DNA from: Burkholderia lata
Lineage (GTDB): Bacteria; Pseudomonadota; Gammaproteobacteria; Burkholderiales; Burkholderiaceae
Length of the DNA: 64,000 nucleotides
NCBI RefSeq assembly: GCF_000012945.1
Contig: NC_007510.1
Span: 2,480,001-2,544,000, forward strand
Reading direction: 5' to 3'
Position 1 is the stretch's first letter. Each line of letters begins with the position of its first letter. Under the pieces are notes generated by a model. The model was given only the letters and a program-made list of their open reading frames with translations. It ran no database searches and was not told where the DNA came from. Position numbers and translations under genes: made by a program. Below are positions 39,658 to 49,345 of the stretch, piece by piece.

Positions 39658-40518
39658 ATGACAGCCCTCCTCATCGACGGCAACGCCCTTTCGAAGACCC
39701 TGCGCGCACAGGCCGCCGAACGCGCCGCCGCCCTGACCGCACGCGGCCACCAGCCCGGTCTCGCGGTGATCCTCGTCGGCGCCAACCCGGCGAGCGAAGT
39801 CTACGTGCGCAACAAGATCAAGGCGTGCGAGGACAACGGCTTCTTCTCGCTGAAGGACGCGTACCCGGACACGCTGTCGGAGGCCGACCTGCTCGCGCGC
39901 ATCGACGAGCTGAACCGCGATCCGAAGATCCACGGCATCCTCGTCCAGCTCCCGCTGCCCAAGCATATCGACAGCCACAAGGTGATCGAGGCGATCGCGC
40001 CGGAGAAGGACGTCGACGGCTTCCACATCGCGAACGCCGGCGCGCTGATGACCGGCAAGCCGCTGTTCCGCCCGTGCACGCCGTATGGCGTGATGAAGAT
40101 GTTCGAGGCACATGACATTCCGCTGCAGGGTGCGAACGCGGTCGTGATCGGTCGCTCGAACATCGTCGGCAAGCCGATGGCGATGATGCTGCTCGACGCC
40201 GGCGCGACCGTGACGATCTGCCACAGCAAGACGCGTGACCTCGCCGCGCACACGCGGCAGGCCGACATCGTGGTCGCCGCGGTCGGCAAGCGCAACATCC
40301 TGACCGCCGACATGGTGAAGCCCGGCGCGACGGTGATCGACGTCGGCATGAACCGCGACGACGCCGGCAAGCTGTGCGGCGACGTCGACTTCGCGGGTGT
40401 GAAGGAAGTCGCCAGCCACATCACGCCGGTGCCGGGCGGTGTCGGCCCGATGACCATCACGATGCTGCTGATCAACACGATCGAAGCCGCCGAGCGCGCC
40501 GCCGACGCGGCCGCCTGA
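39658..40518 (+). CDS. folD: Methylenetetrahydrofolate dehydrogenase / cyclohydrolase
   Basis: FolD is a bifunctional cytosolic enzyme that interconverts 5,10-methylene- and 10-formyl-tetrahydrofolate. The 286-residue product has the substrate-binding [20 protein letters not shown] (catalytic Tyr and Lys near residues 50-56) and [12 protein letters not shown]. The FolD signature [13 protein letters not shown] (near 165) and [15 protein letters not shown] near the C terminus complete it. The start after CACCACCATG gives the family length. It appears to be monocistronic. Confidence 0.97.
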   Translation: MTALLIDGNALSKTLRAQAAERAAALTARGHQPGLAVILVGANPASEVYVRNKIKACEDNGFFSLKDAYPDTLSEADLLARIDELNRDPKIHGILVQLPLPKHIDSHKVIEAIAPEKDVDGFHIANAGALMTGKPLFRPCTPYGVMKMFEAHDIPLQGANAVVIGRSNIVGKPMAMMLLDAGATVTICHSKTRDLAAHTRQADIVVAAVGKRNILTADMVKPGATVIDVGMNRDDAGKLCGDVDFAGVKEVASHITPVPGGVGPMTITMLLINTIEAAERAADAAA

Positions 40519-40636
40519 GCGCCAGCCCATTCAGCCGGCGTGCGATTCCGCGCGCCGGCGCCTCGCCGGCCACACCGCACCGCGTCGGCCGCGCCGTCAA
40601 ACGCCTTCCCCCCGCATTCGACCCCGCGTCAATCGC

Positions 40637-40683
40637 ATCGTTAGAAACTAACGATTGGAAAGCGCGCGATGCGCCCCAATAAT
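40637..40683 (+). promoter_or_regulatory. prlC promoter with an overlapping perfect palindrome
   Basis: A -35-like TTGGAA (40655-40660), a 17-bp spacer and AATAAT (40678-40683) form a plausible promoter 79 bp before prlC. A perfect palindrome ATCGTTAG-AAA-CTAACGAT (40637-40655) ends at the first base of the -35. This is the position expected for a repressor or class-I activator site. The cognate regulator is unknown. Confidence 0.6.
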
Positions 40684-40761
40684 GTCGATATCGGGCGCCG
40701 CGTTGCCTTGCGCGCCTTACCCTTTTCACTCCGGTTCATCCGGCAACAGACAGGGAGTCTT

Positions 40762-42849
40762 ATGTCCGCCAGCGCCAACACCAACCCGCTTCTCGATTTC
40801 TCGGGCCTGCCCCGCTTCGGCGAGATCCGTCCGGAACACGTGACGCCCGCGCTCGACACGCTGCTCGAAGCCGCCAACCATGCGGTCGACACGGCAAGCG
40901 CGGCCGCGACGCCGGCAACCTGGGCAGAAGTCGTCGAGACGGTCGAGCACGCAACGGAGCCGCTCGGTCGCGCCTGGGGCATCGTCGGCCACCTGAACGC
41001 GGTCGCCGATACGCCCGAGCTGCGGGCCGCCTATGGCGAGAACCTGCCGCGCGTAACCGAATTCTGGTCGAGCGTCGGCCAGAACCTCGCGCTGTACGAG
41101 AAGTACAAGGCGATCGCCGCAAGCGCCGAATACGCGACGCTGTCCACCGAACGCAAGAAGATCCTCGACAACGCGCTGCGCGATTTCCGCCTGTCGGGCG
41201 CCGAGTTGCCCGAGGACCAGAAGCCGCGCTTCGCCGAACTGCAGGAACAGCAGGCCGCACTGTCGAAGGCCTTTTCCGACCACGTGCTCGACGCGACCAA
41301 CGCGTACGCGTATTTCGTTCAGGACGAAGCCGACCTGGCCGGCCTACCCGGCGACGCGATCGAGGCCGCGCGCGAAGCCGCGCAAAAGGATGCCAAGGAA
41401 GGCTGGAAATTCACGCTGCACTTCCCGTCGTACTTCCCGGTGCTGCAATACGCGGACAACCGCGCACTGCGCGAGACGCTCTACCGCGCCTATGCGACGC
41501 GCGCGTCGGAACTCGGGCCGCAGTACGGCGACGGCAAGGCCGAATGGGACAACACGGCGATCGTCGCCGATGCACTGAAGCTGCGCCGCGAAGAAGCGCT
41601 GATGCTCGGCTTCCGCAACTTCGCCGAAGTATCGCTCGCGCCGAAGATGGCCGAATCGCCGCAGCAGGTCATCGCGTTCCTCGAGGATCTCGCAACGCGT
41701 GCGCGCCCGCACGCGGACAAGGACTGGGACGAGCTGCGCACGTTCGCCGCGAAGGAACTCGGCCTCGCCGAACTCGCGCCGTGGGACGTCGCATTCGCAG
41801 CCGAAAAGCTGCGCCAGCAGCGCTATGCGTTCTCGGAAAACGAGGTCAAGCAGTACTTCCCGGAGCCGGCCGCGCTGAAGGGCCTGTTCACCGTCACCGA
41901 GACGCTGTTCGGCGTGCAGATCAAGCCGGACGACGCGCCGGTGTGGCACAAGGACGTGCGTTTCTTCCGCGTCGAGAACCGCGACGGCTCGCTCGTCGCG
42001 CAGTTCTATCTCGACCTGTACGCGCGCGAAGGCAAGCGCGGCGGCGCATGGATGGACGACGCGCGTTCGCGCGCGAAGCGCGGCAGCAGCGTGCAGACGC
42101 CGGTCGCCTATCTCACCTGCAATTTCTCGGCACCGGTCGGCGGCAAGCCCGCGTGCTTCACGCACGACGAAGTCATCACGCTGTTCCATGAGTTCGGCCA
42201 CGGGCTGCACCACATGCTCACGCGTGTCGACGAGCTCGGCGTGTCGGGCATCAACGGCGTCGAATGGGATGCCGTCGAACTGCCGTCGCAGTTCATGGAA
42301 AACTTCTGCTGGGAATGGGACGTGCTGTCGTCGATGTCGTCGCACGTCGACACGGGCGCCACGCTGCCGCGCGAGCTGTTCGACAAGATGATCGCGGCGA
42401 AGAACTTCCAGAGCGGGCTCGGCACGCTGCGCCAGATCGTGTTCTCGATGTTCGACATGCTGCTGCACGTCGACTTCGACCCGGCGGGCGCCACCGGCGT
42501 GACCGCGTTCGCGCGCGAGATCAACGAACGCTATCACGTGATCCCGCAAGCCGCGTTCTCGCGCTGGCCGAACACGTTCAGCCACATCTTCGCGGGAGGC
42601 TACGCGGCCGGCTACTACAGCTACAAGTGGGCCGAAGTGCTGTCGGCCGACGCGTACGCGGCGTTCGAGGAAGCGGCTGCCGCGAGCGGCAGCGTGCTCG
42701 ATGCGGCGACCGGCACGCGCTATCGCCGTGAAATCCTCGAGGTCGGCGGCAGCCGCCCGGCGATGGATTCGTTCAAGGCGTTCCGCGGCCGCGAGCCGCA
42801 GATCGATGCGCTGCTGCGCCACAACGGGATGGCCACGCCCGCGCACTGA
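40762..42849 (+). CDS. prlC: Oligopeptidase A (M3 metallopeptidase)
   Basis: A 695-residue cytosolic zinc endopeptidase of the M3 (thimet) family that degrades signal peptides and other oligopeptides. The zinc motif LFHEFGHGLHH (HExxH, near residue 475) and the downstream Glu in NGVEWDAVELPSQFMENFCWE are intact. The C-terminal AGGYAAGYYSYKWAEVLSAD is typical. The start MSASANTNPLLDFSG with a GGGAG ribosome site was preferred over an in-frame start 93 bp upstream. A strong terminator follows. Confidence 0.96.
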   Translation: MSASANTNPLLDFSGLPRFGEIRPEHVTPALDTLLEAANHAVDTASAAATPATWAEVVETVEHATEPLGRAWGIVGHLNAVADTPELRAAYGENLPRVTEFWSSVGQNLALYEKYKAIAASAEYATLSTERKKILDNALRDFRLSGAELPEDQKPRFAELQEQQAALSKAFSDHVLDATNAYAYFVQDEADLAGLPGDAIEAAREAAQKDAKEGWKFTLHFPSYFPVLQYADNRALRETLYRAYATRASELGPQYGDGKAEWDNTAIVADALKLRREEALMLGFRNFAEVSLAPKMAESPQQVIAFLEDLATRARPHADKDWDELRTFAAKELGLAELAPWDVAFAAEKLRQQRYAFSENEVKQYFPEPAALKGLFTVTETLFGVQIKPDDAPVWHKDVRFFRVENRDGSLVAQFYLDLYAREGKRGGAWMDDARSRAKRGSSVQTPVAYLTCNFSAPVGGKPACFTHDEVITLFHEFGHGLHHMLTRVDELGVSGINGVEWDAVELPSQFMENFCWEWDVLSSMSSHVDTGATLPRELFDKMIAAKNFQSGLGTLRQIVFSMFDMLLHVDFDPAGATGVTAFAREINERYHVIPQAAFSRWPNTFSHIFAGGYAAGYYSYKWAEVLSADAYAAFEEAAAASGSVLDAATGTRYRREILEVGGSRPAMDSFKAFRGREPQIDALLRHNGMATPAH

Positions 42850-42881
42850 GTGCCGCCCGGCCCTTCCGGCTGCATGCAAGC

Positions 42882-42907
42882 AAAGGCACCGCTTCGGCGG
42901 TGCCTTT
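42882..42907. terminator. Bidirectional terminator between prlC and dinB
   Basis: An 11-bp perfect stem AAAGGCACCGC with a TTCG tetraloop, flanked by A-rich sequence and followed by TTTTTT. It lies between the convergent prlC and dinB genes, with the T-run ending against the dinB stop. Confidence 0.93.
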
Positions 42908-42909
42908 TT

Positions 42910-43983
42910 TCATGGCGCGGGCGATGCGTCGTCGAATAGCGAGAACTGCCCGTGGCGCTCGGCCGTATCCTCGTCGATGCGCACGCCGACGCCGAGCAGC
43001 CGCACCGCCTGCGCACGCCGTTGCAGCCCCTTCGCGAGCAGCGTGACGGCCGTGTCCGCATTCGTCGCATCGGCCACGCACTCGACCGTCGTGCGCTGGA
43101 AATCGGCGAAGCGGATCTTCACGTACAGCTTGCGGATCGAGCGCGCGGCGCCCGCCCGTTCGATCCGCGCGTCGAGTTGCACGACGAGGCGGCGGATTTC
43201 CTCCGCGCACTGCTCGAGCGTCGTCAGGTCGGTCACGTAGGTCGTCTCGACGCTGACCGACTTGCGCCCCTGGTCGGCCTGCACGCGCCGCTCGTCGATC
43301 CCGCGCGACAGTTCGTACAGCCGCTTCCCGAACGCGCCGAATTCGCGGTGCAGGTCGATCAGCGGCCAGTCGCGCAACTGCGCGCAGGTCTGGATGCCGA
43401 GCCGGTCGAGCCGCGTGGCCGTTACCTTGCCGACGCCGTGCAGCTTGCGCACCGGCAGCGCCGCGACGAACGCGTCGATCTCGTGCGGCCGCACGACGAA
43501 CAGCCCGTCGGGCTTGTTCCAGTCGGACGCGATCTTCGCGATGAACTTGTTCGGCGCGACACCGGCCGACACGGTCACGCCGACCGTGTCGAACACGCGC
43601 TGACGGATCTCGCGCGCAATCAGCGTCGCACTGCCCTGGCACCGCTCCGACCCGCTGACGTCGAGGTACGCCTCGTCGAGCGACAACGGCTCGACGTCGG
43701 GCGTGTAGTCGCGATAGATCGCCATGATCTGCCGCGACGCCGCGCGGTATTTGTCCATTGCGGTCGGCAGGATCAGCAGATCCGGGCACTTGCGCATCGC
43801 CAGCGCCGACGACATCGCCGAATGCACGCCGTAGCGCCGCGCCTCGTAATTACAGGTCGCGATCACGCCACGCTGGTCGGGCCGGCCGCCGACCGCGAGC
43901 GGCCGGTTGCGCAGCGACGGGTCGTCGCGCATCTCGACCGACGCGTAGAAGCAGTCGCAGTCGCAGTGAATGATCTTGCGCAT
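42910..43983 (-). CDS. dinB: DNA polymerase IV (Y-family translesion polymerase)
   Basis: A 357-residue error-prone polymerase of the SOS response. It opens MRKIIHCDCDCFYASVEMRDD with the first catalytic Asp, has the second acidic motif SLDEAYLDVS (near residue 103), and a helix-hairpin-helix region KLHGVGKVTATRL. A little-finger domain follows. The C terminus GQFSLFDD is a beta-clamp-binding QxxLF motif. A GTG at 44049 would add 22 residues, but it lies almost at the predicted transcription start, so the ATG at 43983 is preferred. A LexA box controls the promoter. Confidence 0.95.
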   Translation of the reverse strand: MRKIIHCDCDCFYASVEMRDDPSLRNRPLAVGGRPDQRGVIATCNYEARRYGVHSAMSSALAMRKCPDLLILPTAMDKYRAASRQIMAIYRDYTPDVEPLSLDEAYLDVSGSERCQGSATLIAREIRQRVFDTVGVTVSAGVAPNKFIAKIASDWNKPDGLFVVRPHEIDAFVAALPVRKLHGVGKVTATRLDRLGIQTCAQLRDWPLIDLHREFGAFGKRLYELSRGIDERRVQADQGRKSVSVETTYVTDLTTLEQCAEEIRRLVVQLDARIERAGAARSIRKLYVKIRFADFQRTTVECVADATNADTAVTLLAKGLQRRAQAVRLLGVGVRIDEDTAERHGQFSLFDDASPAP

Positions 43984-44058
43984 GCGCGGCAGCGCGTCGC
44001 CCGGCAGCGGCACGTGCGGATCGGCAGGCGGAATGATGGTCGGGTTCACGGTGCCGAT

Positions 44059-44087
44059 ACTGTACAAAAACACAGTGCCGGTTTCAA
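44059..44087 (-). promoter_or_regulatory. dinB promoter with LexA (SOS) box
   Basis: On the minus strand, -35 TTGAAA (44082-44087), a 17-bp spacer and -10 TACAGT (44059-44064) form a good promoter. The spacer and -10 are covered by CTGT-n8-ACAG (44060-44075), a perfect match to the LexA-box outer motif, with an A/T-rich centre. LexA bound here would block RNA polymerase directly. Confidence 0.9.
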
Positions 44088-44210
44088 CTGTCGCGTGCGG
44101 CCGGGCCCGGCGGCGCCGTACTGGCCCGCTTTGCGCGGATCGTACCGGCCGGGCGCGGAGAGCGGCGCCTATACTCGTCTGCCGCAATACACGAAACGCA
44201 CAGGTGACGG

Positions 44211-44903
44211 ATGAAGACGATCGGATTGATCGGCGGGATGAGCTGGGAATCGTCCGCCGAGTACTACCGGATGATCAATCGCCATTCGAAGGCGTTGCAC
44301 GGCGGGCACCACAACGCGAAGAGCGTGCTGGTGACGGTCGATTTCGCCGAGATCGAGGCGCTGCAGCGCACGCACGACTGGGCCGCGCTCGGCGAACGGA
44401 TGGCCGGCGCCGCGCGACAGCTCGAAGCGGCCGGTGCCGATCTCGTCGTGCTGACCACCAATACGATGCATCGCGTGTGCGATGCGATCGAAGCCGCGGT
44501 GACGCTGCCGTTCCTGCACATCGCCGATCCGACAGGCAGTGCGCTGCGCGATGCGGGCGTCGAGCGCGTCGCGCTGCTCGGCACGCGCTACACGATGGAG
44601 TTGCCGTTCTACGCGGAGCGGCTGCGCGGCAAGTTCGGGATGGAGGTGCTCGTGCCGGACGAACGCGGGCGCGACGACGTGCACCGGATCATCTACGACG
44701 AGCTGTGCCACGGCATCATCTCGCCGGAATCGCGCGCGACGTACGTGACGATCATCGAGGAACTGGCCCGGCGCGGCGCGCAGGCCGTGATCCTCGGCTG
44801 TACGGAAATCACGCTGCTGATCGGCGCGGACGACTCGCCGCTGCCGGTGTTCGACACGACCGCGTTGCACGCGAAGGCGGCGGTCGAGTGGGCGGCACGC
44901 TGA
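44211..44903 (+). CDS. Aspartate/glutamate racemase-family protein (YgeA type)
   Basis: A 230-residue PLP-independent amino-acid racemase of the Asp/Glu racemase superfamily, beginning MKTIGLIGGMSWESSAEYYR. The second catalytic residue, Cys197, is in ILGCTEITLLI. The position usually held by the first Cys is Thr83 in TTNTMH. This Thr/Cys pair at exactly these numbers is, from memory, the arrangement in E. coli YgeA, a broad-specificity amino-acid racemase. It is divergent from dinB with no obvious functional link. Confidence 0.88.
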   Translation: MKTIGLIGGMSWESSAEYYRMINRHSKALHGGHHNAKSVLVTVDFAEIEALQRTHDWAALGERMAGAARQLEAAGADLVVLTTNTMHRVCDAIEAAVTLPFLHIADPTGSALRDAGVERVALLGTRYTMELPFYAERLRGKFGMEVLVPDERGRDDVHRIIYDELCHGIISPESRATYVTIIEELARRGAQAVILGCTEITLLIGADDSPLPVFDTTALHAKAAVEWAAR

Positions 44904-45066
44904 CCGGGCCCGCCGCTGCGATGCGGCCGATGACGCGAACGCGTCCCGGCACAATGGGCCGCTCGCCTCGACCGAACGGCCTCAGGAGCGGGAAGTAGCG
45001 AGGCAGGCGCCAGCATGGATGTACAACGACACCGCTGAATCGGTTCGCCTCGCATTCGCCGGCCAG

Positions 45067-46848
45067 TCAGGATGCTTCGGCCGTCGCGCCTGACCCGTCG
45101 CTCGGTTCGACTGGCCGCTCGAACGGGCACGCGGCAGCGAATGGCGCTCGCTCCCCCTGTCCCGGCGTGCCGATCAACGCGACCAGCCCGCACGCGAGCG
45201 ACCCGCGCCAATGCAGGTAGTCGTGGCCGCTCGCCGTCGACGCATAGCGCACCGCATAGCCTTTCGCCTGCAGCACGTCGCGCATGTGGCGGCTCGTCGT
45301 GCCGATGCCGCCCGGCCCCTTGCCGTCCTCGAAACGGCCGCTCTCCAGATAGAAGCGCACGGGCAACCGCTCGCGCGACGCATATTCGCGCGTCAGCCAT
45401 CCGGCGGCACGCGTGCGTGCATCGCCCTGCGCGGGTGCCCACCAGAACGAACCCGACTGGCTCAGCACGTTGCCGAACAGCTCCGGGTGACGCAGCGCCG
45501 CGTAGGCCGACGCGAGCCCGCCGTAGCTCGACCCCGCGATCACGGTGCGCGCCGCCGGCGCGCTCACGCCCTCGCGACGCGCCCACGGCATCAGTTCTTC
45601 CGCGAGAAAGCGCGCGAACGCGGGATTCGGCGGCAGTTCCCGGCCGCGCGTCGCGCCGTCCGGATTGCCGACGATGAGTGCAGCGGTGCGCGGCACGCGC
45701 CCTTCCGCGATCAGGTTGTCGAGGATCGTCGGCGTCGGCACCGTGTCGACGTACGCGTGTGCGTCGAACACCACGACGAGCGCGCGCGCCGGATCGTCCG
45801 CACGGTAGCCGGCCGGTCGATACAGGTACACGTCGCGGGTATTGCCGAGCACGGTGCTGGCGAACCGGTATGCGGCCAGCGAGCCGGCCGGCACGTTCGC
45901 GCGCGGGGCGATCCACGGCTGCGGCGGCGCGTCGCGCAACTCGAGCACCGACTTGCCCTGGAACGGATCGGGCGCCGGATTCATGAACGCGTGCGGATTG
46001 AGCGGATCACGCTGCGCGGTCGCGAGAATCGCGCGGCGCCGCGCACCGTCGTCGAGATCCAGTTCGGGTACGTCGGGCGCGAGCAGGTAGCTGATGCGCG
46101 TCGTGGCCGGCACCACGTAGCTGCGGTACCAGACGTCGCTGCCCGGCAGGTGCCGCAGCGTGTCGTGCTCGCCCGACGGGCTGCCGAGCAGCCGCACGTT
46201 GTCGCGCGCACCGCGCCACAGGAACGTGACGAGCCGCATCGCTTCGTCGGGCGGGTTCAGGCCGCGCGCGATCGTTGCGTCGCTGCGCGCCGGCTGCGCG
46301 GGCACCGGTTCGACGAGCGGCGTGCCGCTTGCCGCCACCTCGCGCCAGAACGCGTCGGTCGACCCGCCCGCCGCAAGTTCGACAGCGAGCGTCGCGATGC
46401 GCGGGCTCGCGATGCCGGGCACCGGTGCGTGCTGCTGCGCGCGCGGTACGCGACTTACGATCGCGAGCCGGTACGCTCGCCGTCCGTCAGCCGACAGTGC
46501 GCCGGCCTCGGGCGCCGACACCTGCAACACATAGCCACCGTCCGCCGGCGCGACGAACATGAAATCGCGCGACTGGCCATCGGCCGTCACGAGTCGCCGC
46601 AGGGGGTGCCCGTCGCTCGTCACGAGATCGACATTCGCCGCCGCGCCGTCGAGGCGCCCCTGGACGAACGTACCGGCATCGAGCGCCAGCGCGTGCGCCG
46701 TCTGCTCGCGCGCGACATTGCCCGTCACCACCTCGCCCGTCGCGAACGTGCCTTCCGCGTGCGCGGTCGACATGCCGATCGCCGCCAGCGCCACACCGAC
46801 ACGCCACGTACACGCCATGCGCATCGCCCAGTTCCGGAGAGTCATCAT
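45067..46848 (-). CDS. Exported Fes-like siderophore esterase
   Basis: A 593-residue protein with a signal peptide (about residues 1-31, ending STAHA). It has an N-terminal region that includes a beta-sandwich like the enterochelin-esterase N domain (FLWRGARDNVRLLGSPSG, near 210) and a C-terminal esterase-D alpha/beta hydrolase domain. The nucleophile elbow is AGSSYGGLASAY (near 450) and the catalytic His is in SGHDYLHWRGSL near 560. Fes-type enzymes open triscatecholate trilactones to free iron; the export signal points to a periplasmic variant. It starts 8 bp after the receptor gene, so it belongs to the same transcript. Confidence 0.85.
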   Translation of the reverse strand: MMTLRNWAMRMACTWRVGVALAAIGMSTAHAEGTFATGEVVTGNVAREQTAHALALDAGTFVQGRLDGAAANVDLVTSDGHPLRRLVTADGQSRDFMFVAPADGGYVLQVSAPEAGALSADGRRAYRLAIVSRVPRAQQHAPVPGIASPRIATLAVELAAGGSTDAFWREVAASGTPLVEPVPAQPARSDATIARGLNPPDEAMRLVTFLWRGARDNVRLLGSPSGEHDTLRHLPGSDVWYRSYVVPATTRISYLLAPDVPELDLDDGARRRAILATAQRDPLNPHAFMNPAPDPFQGKSVLELRDAPPQPWIAPRANVPAGSLAAYRFASTVLGNTRDVYLYRPAGYRADDPARALVVVFDAHAYVDTVPTPTILDNLIAEGRVPRTAALIVGNPDGATRGRELPPNPAFARFLAEELMPWARREGVSAPAARTVIAGSSYGGLASAYAALRHPELFGNVLSQSGSFWWAPAQGDARTRAAGWLTREYASRERLPVRFYLESGRFEDGKGPGGIGTTSRHMRDVLQAKGYAVRYASTASGHDYLHWRGSLACGLVALIGTPGQGERAPFAAACPFERPVEPSDGSGATAEAS

Positions 46849-46856
46849 CGTGCGCC

Positions 46857-49328
46857 TCAGAAGTCGATGGTGGCCGACACCTTGAAGGTGCGCGGCGCAT
46901 TCTGCGTGACGTAGCCGTCGTTGAAGGTGCCGGCCCAGAACGTGCGGTTCGCGACGTTCTCGACGGCGCCGCGCAGCACGACCGCCTTGCCGGCGACCTG
47001 CGTTGCGTAGCGCGCGCCGAGATCGAAGCGGGTCCAGCCGGGAATGCGCTGTGTGTTCGTCGAGTTGACGAACTGCGCGCTCGTCGCCACCGCGCGGCCG
47101 GACAGCGTCAGCCCGCGCACCCACGGCGCATCCCATTCGAGGCCGAGGTTCGCCGTCCATTTCGGCACGCCGTACGCCGTGTTGCCGTCATAGGCACCGC
47201 CGGCCGTGTGCGTCAGCAGCGCCTGCGTGTACGCGACGCCGCCCAGCACGCGCAGCCGCGGCACCACCTGGCCGAACACGTTCCATTCGACGCCGCGGTT
47301 GCGCTGCTCGCCATCGGCGCTGTACAGGTTGGTCGCGGGGTCCTTCAGCATGCTCGGCTTCGTGATCTGGAACAGCGACAGCGTGTTCGCGAAGGTGTCG
47401 GTCTCCCATTTCGCGCCGACCTCGACCTGCTTGCTCTTGTACGGCGCAAACATCTGGCCATAGTTCTTCGCCGTGACATCAGACACGGTGTCGCCCTGGG
47501 TCAGCCCTTCGACATAGTTCGCATACAGCGACACGTCCGGCCCGAACGGTCTGACGACGAGCGCGAACGCCGGCGTCAGCGCGGTTTCGTTGTAGTCCGC
47601 GGTCTTCAGTCCCGTCGCGGCCGCATAGGTCTTCGCATGGACGCGCTGGCTGCGCAACCCGACCGTGAGCTGCACGCGATCGCGTGCGAGCGACAGCGTA
47701 TCGGCCAGCGCGACGCTCGTCAGCGCGGACTCCGACGTCTTCGGCGCCGGGCCCGGCGACGGCGCGAGCGGCGGATCGATCGGCGCGTAGATGTTCGACG
47801 CGAACGTCGCGCTCGTCCGGTTGATCGTGCCGGCCTCGATCTGCAGCGACGTCACGCCGAGCGACACCTGATGGCTGACGGGCCCCGTACGAAACCGGGC
47901 GCGGGCGCCGGCCTCGATCGACGTCGTGTCGGTATAGCCGTTCTGGTTGTACGTCACCGCGCGATAGTTGCCGTTCGGCTGGATCGCGCCGGCCCGCGTC
48001 CCGTTGATGAAACCCGCGTAGCGATAGCTGAGGCCGCCGATCCCCGCGTACGCGGTAATCCGGTCGGTCAGGTCGAGTTCGCCGCGCGCGACGACGGCCT
48101 GGTTGTCGAGCTTGCCCCATGCGCCGCGCAGCAGGTTCGTGCCGGGCGACGGCGGGCTCACGACCTGGCTCGCGAACGATGCCATCCACGGGCTGCCGTT
48201 GTCGAAACGTTCGGTGTCCGTATAGGCATCGAGCGAAAAACGCGCACGCTCGCCTTTCACGTCGAACGCGAGCGACGCGAACTCGCGCTTCTTGTTCTGC
48301 CCGTCCATCGTCGTGCGGCCGTCGCGATACGCGCCGTTCACGCGGATGCCGACCTGGTTTCTGTCGCCGAAGCGCCGGCCGAGATCGGCGTGCACGCCGA
48401 ACTGGCCGTCCGAGATGTAGTCGGTGGTGAGCCGCGCGAGCGGCGTATCGCCCGCCCGCTTCGGGACGAGGTTGATCGCACCGCCGACGCCGCCGCTCGG
48501 CGAGATGCCGTTCAGCAACGCGTTCGGCCCTTTCAGCACTTCGATGCGCTCGATGAATTCGGTGGGCGAGTGACCGTATGGCGCGAGCCCGTACATCCCG
48601 TTGAACGCGAGATCGTCGGCGATCACGTTGAAGCCGCGGATCGTGTAGTTCTCGACGATGTGGCCGGTCGACGTCGTGAAACGCACCGACGGATCGTTCT
48701 CCAGCACGTCGGCGACGGTACCGGCCTGCTGGTTCTCGATCAGCGCCGAGGTATAGCTCGTGATGTTGAACGGCGCATCCATGAAGTCGGCGTTGCCGAG
48801 CATGCCGAGCCGGCCCCCGCGCGCGACCTGACCGCCAGTGTACGCCTCGGGCAACGCCCCCGCACGCGCATTCACGACGATCGTCGGCAACGTCGCGCCG
48901 GCGCCCGCCGCGGCCGGCACGGCCGACGCGCGGCGCCGCACGAGGTAACCGCCGCCGGTGCGCACAGCCTCGAGCCCGTGCGGCGCGAGCAGGCGTGCGA
49001 AACCTTCCGCGACGCCCACGCGAGCGTTCAACCCGTCGCTCGCGAGATGCTGCGTGAGTGCTGCGTCGCTCGCCAGTTCGACGCCTGCCGCCACCGCGTA
49101 GCGATTCAGCACGACGTCGAGCGCGCCGGCCGGAATCGCATACGCGCGCCGCTCGTCGGTGTCGACGCGCGACGGCGGATCGTCGGGCTGCGCTTGCGCG
49201 CCGATCGGCATCGCAAGCGCCAACGCGGCGGCAAGCGCCGGTTCGAACGCGCGCGACGCGGCGCGGCGGCGTACGGGCCGGTTGGCGGGACGGGAGGCTG
49301 CAGACGGGGAAAACCGGCGGAACGCCAT
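46857..49328 (-). CDS. TonB-dependent siderophore receptor with signalling (STN) domain
   Basis: An 823-residue outer-membrane transducer. It has a signal peptide (ending GAQAQ, near residue 47), a secretin/TonB N-terminal STN domain (about 60-130), a TonB box region near TLPTIVVNA, and a plug domain with IENQQAGTVADVLENDPSVR. A 22-strand barrel follows and ends with the terminal aromatic in VSATIDF. STN-bearing receptors signal through FecR to an ECF sigma factor, and both are encoded immediately upstream. The ligand is not readable; the neighbouring esterase suggests a catecholate ester siderophore. Confidence 0.93.
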   Translation of the reverse strand: MAFRRFSPSAASRPANRPVRRRAASRAFEPALAAALALAMPIGAQAQPDDPPSRVDTDERRAYAIPAGALDVVLNRYAVAAGVELASDAALTQHLASDGLNARVGVAEGFARLLAPHGLEAVRTGGGYLVRRRASAVPAAAGAGATLPTIVVNARAGALPEAYTGGQVARGGRLGMLGNADFMDAPFNITSYTSALIENQQAGTVADVLENDPSVRFTTSTGHIVENYTIRGFNVIADDLAFNGMYGLAPYGHSPTEFIERIEVLKGPNALLNGISPSGGVGGAINLVPKRAGDTPLARLTTDYISDGQFGVHADLGRRFGDRNQVGIRVNGAYRDGRTTMDGQNKKREFASLAFDVKGERARFSLDAYTDTERFDNGSPWMASFASQVVSPPSPGTNLLRGAWGKLDNQAVVARGELDLTDRITAYAGIGGLSYRYAGFINGTRAGAIQPNGNYRAVTYNQNGYTDTTSIEAGARARFRTGPVSHQVSLGVTSLQIEAGTINRTSATFASNIYAPIDPPLAPSPGPAPKTSESALTSVALADTLSLARDRVQLTVGLRSQRVHAKTYAAATGLKTADYNETALTPAFALVVRPFGPDVSLYANYVEGLTQGDTVSDVTAKNYGQMFAPYKSKQVEVGAKWETDTFANTLSLFQITKPSMLKDPATNLYSADGEQRNRGVEWNVFGQVVPRLRVLGGVAYTQALLTHTAGGAYDGNTAYGVPKWTANLGLEWDAPWVRGLTLSGRAVATSAQFVNSTNTQRIPGWTRFDLGARYATQVAGKAVVLRGAVENVANRTFWAGTFNDGYVTQNAPRTFKVSATIDF

Positions 49329-49345
49329 GATGAAGAATCCTTTGG

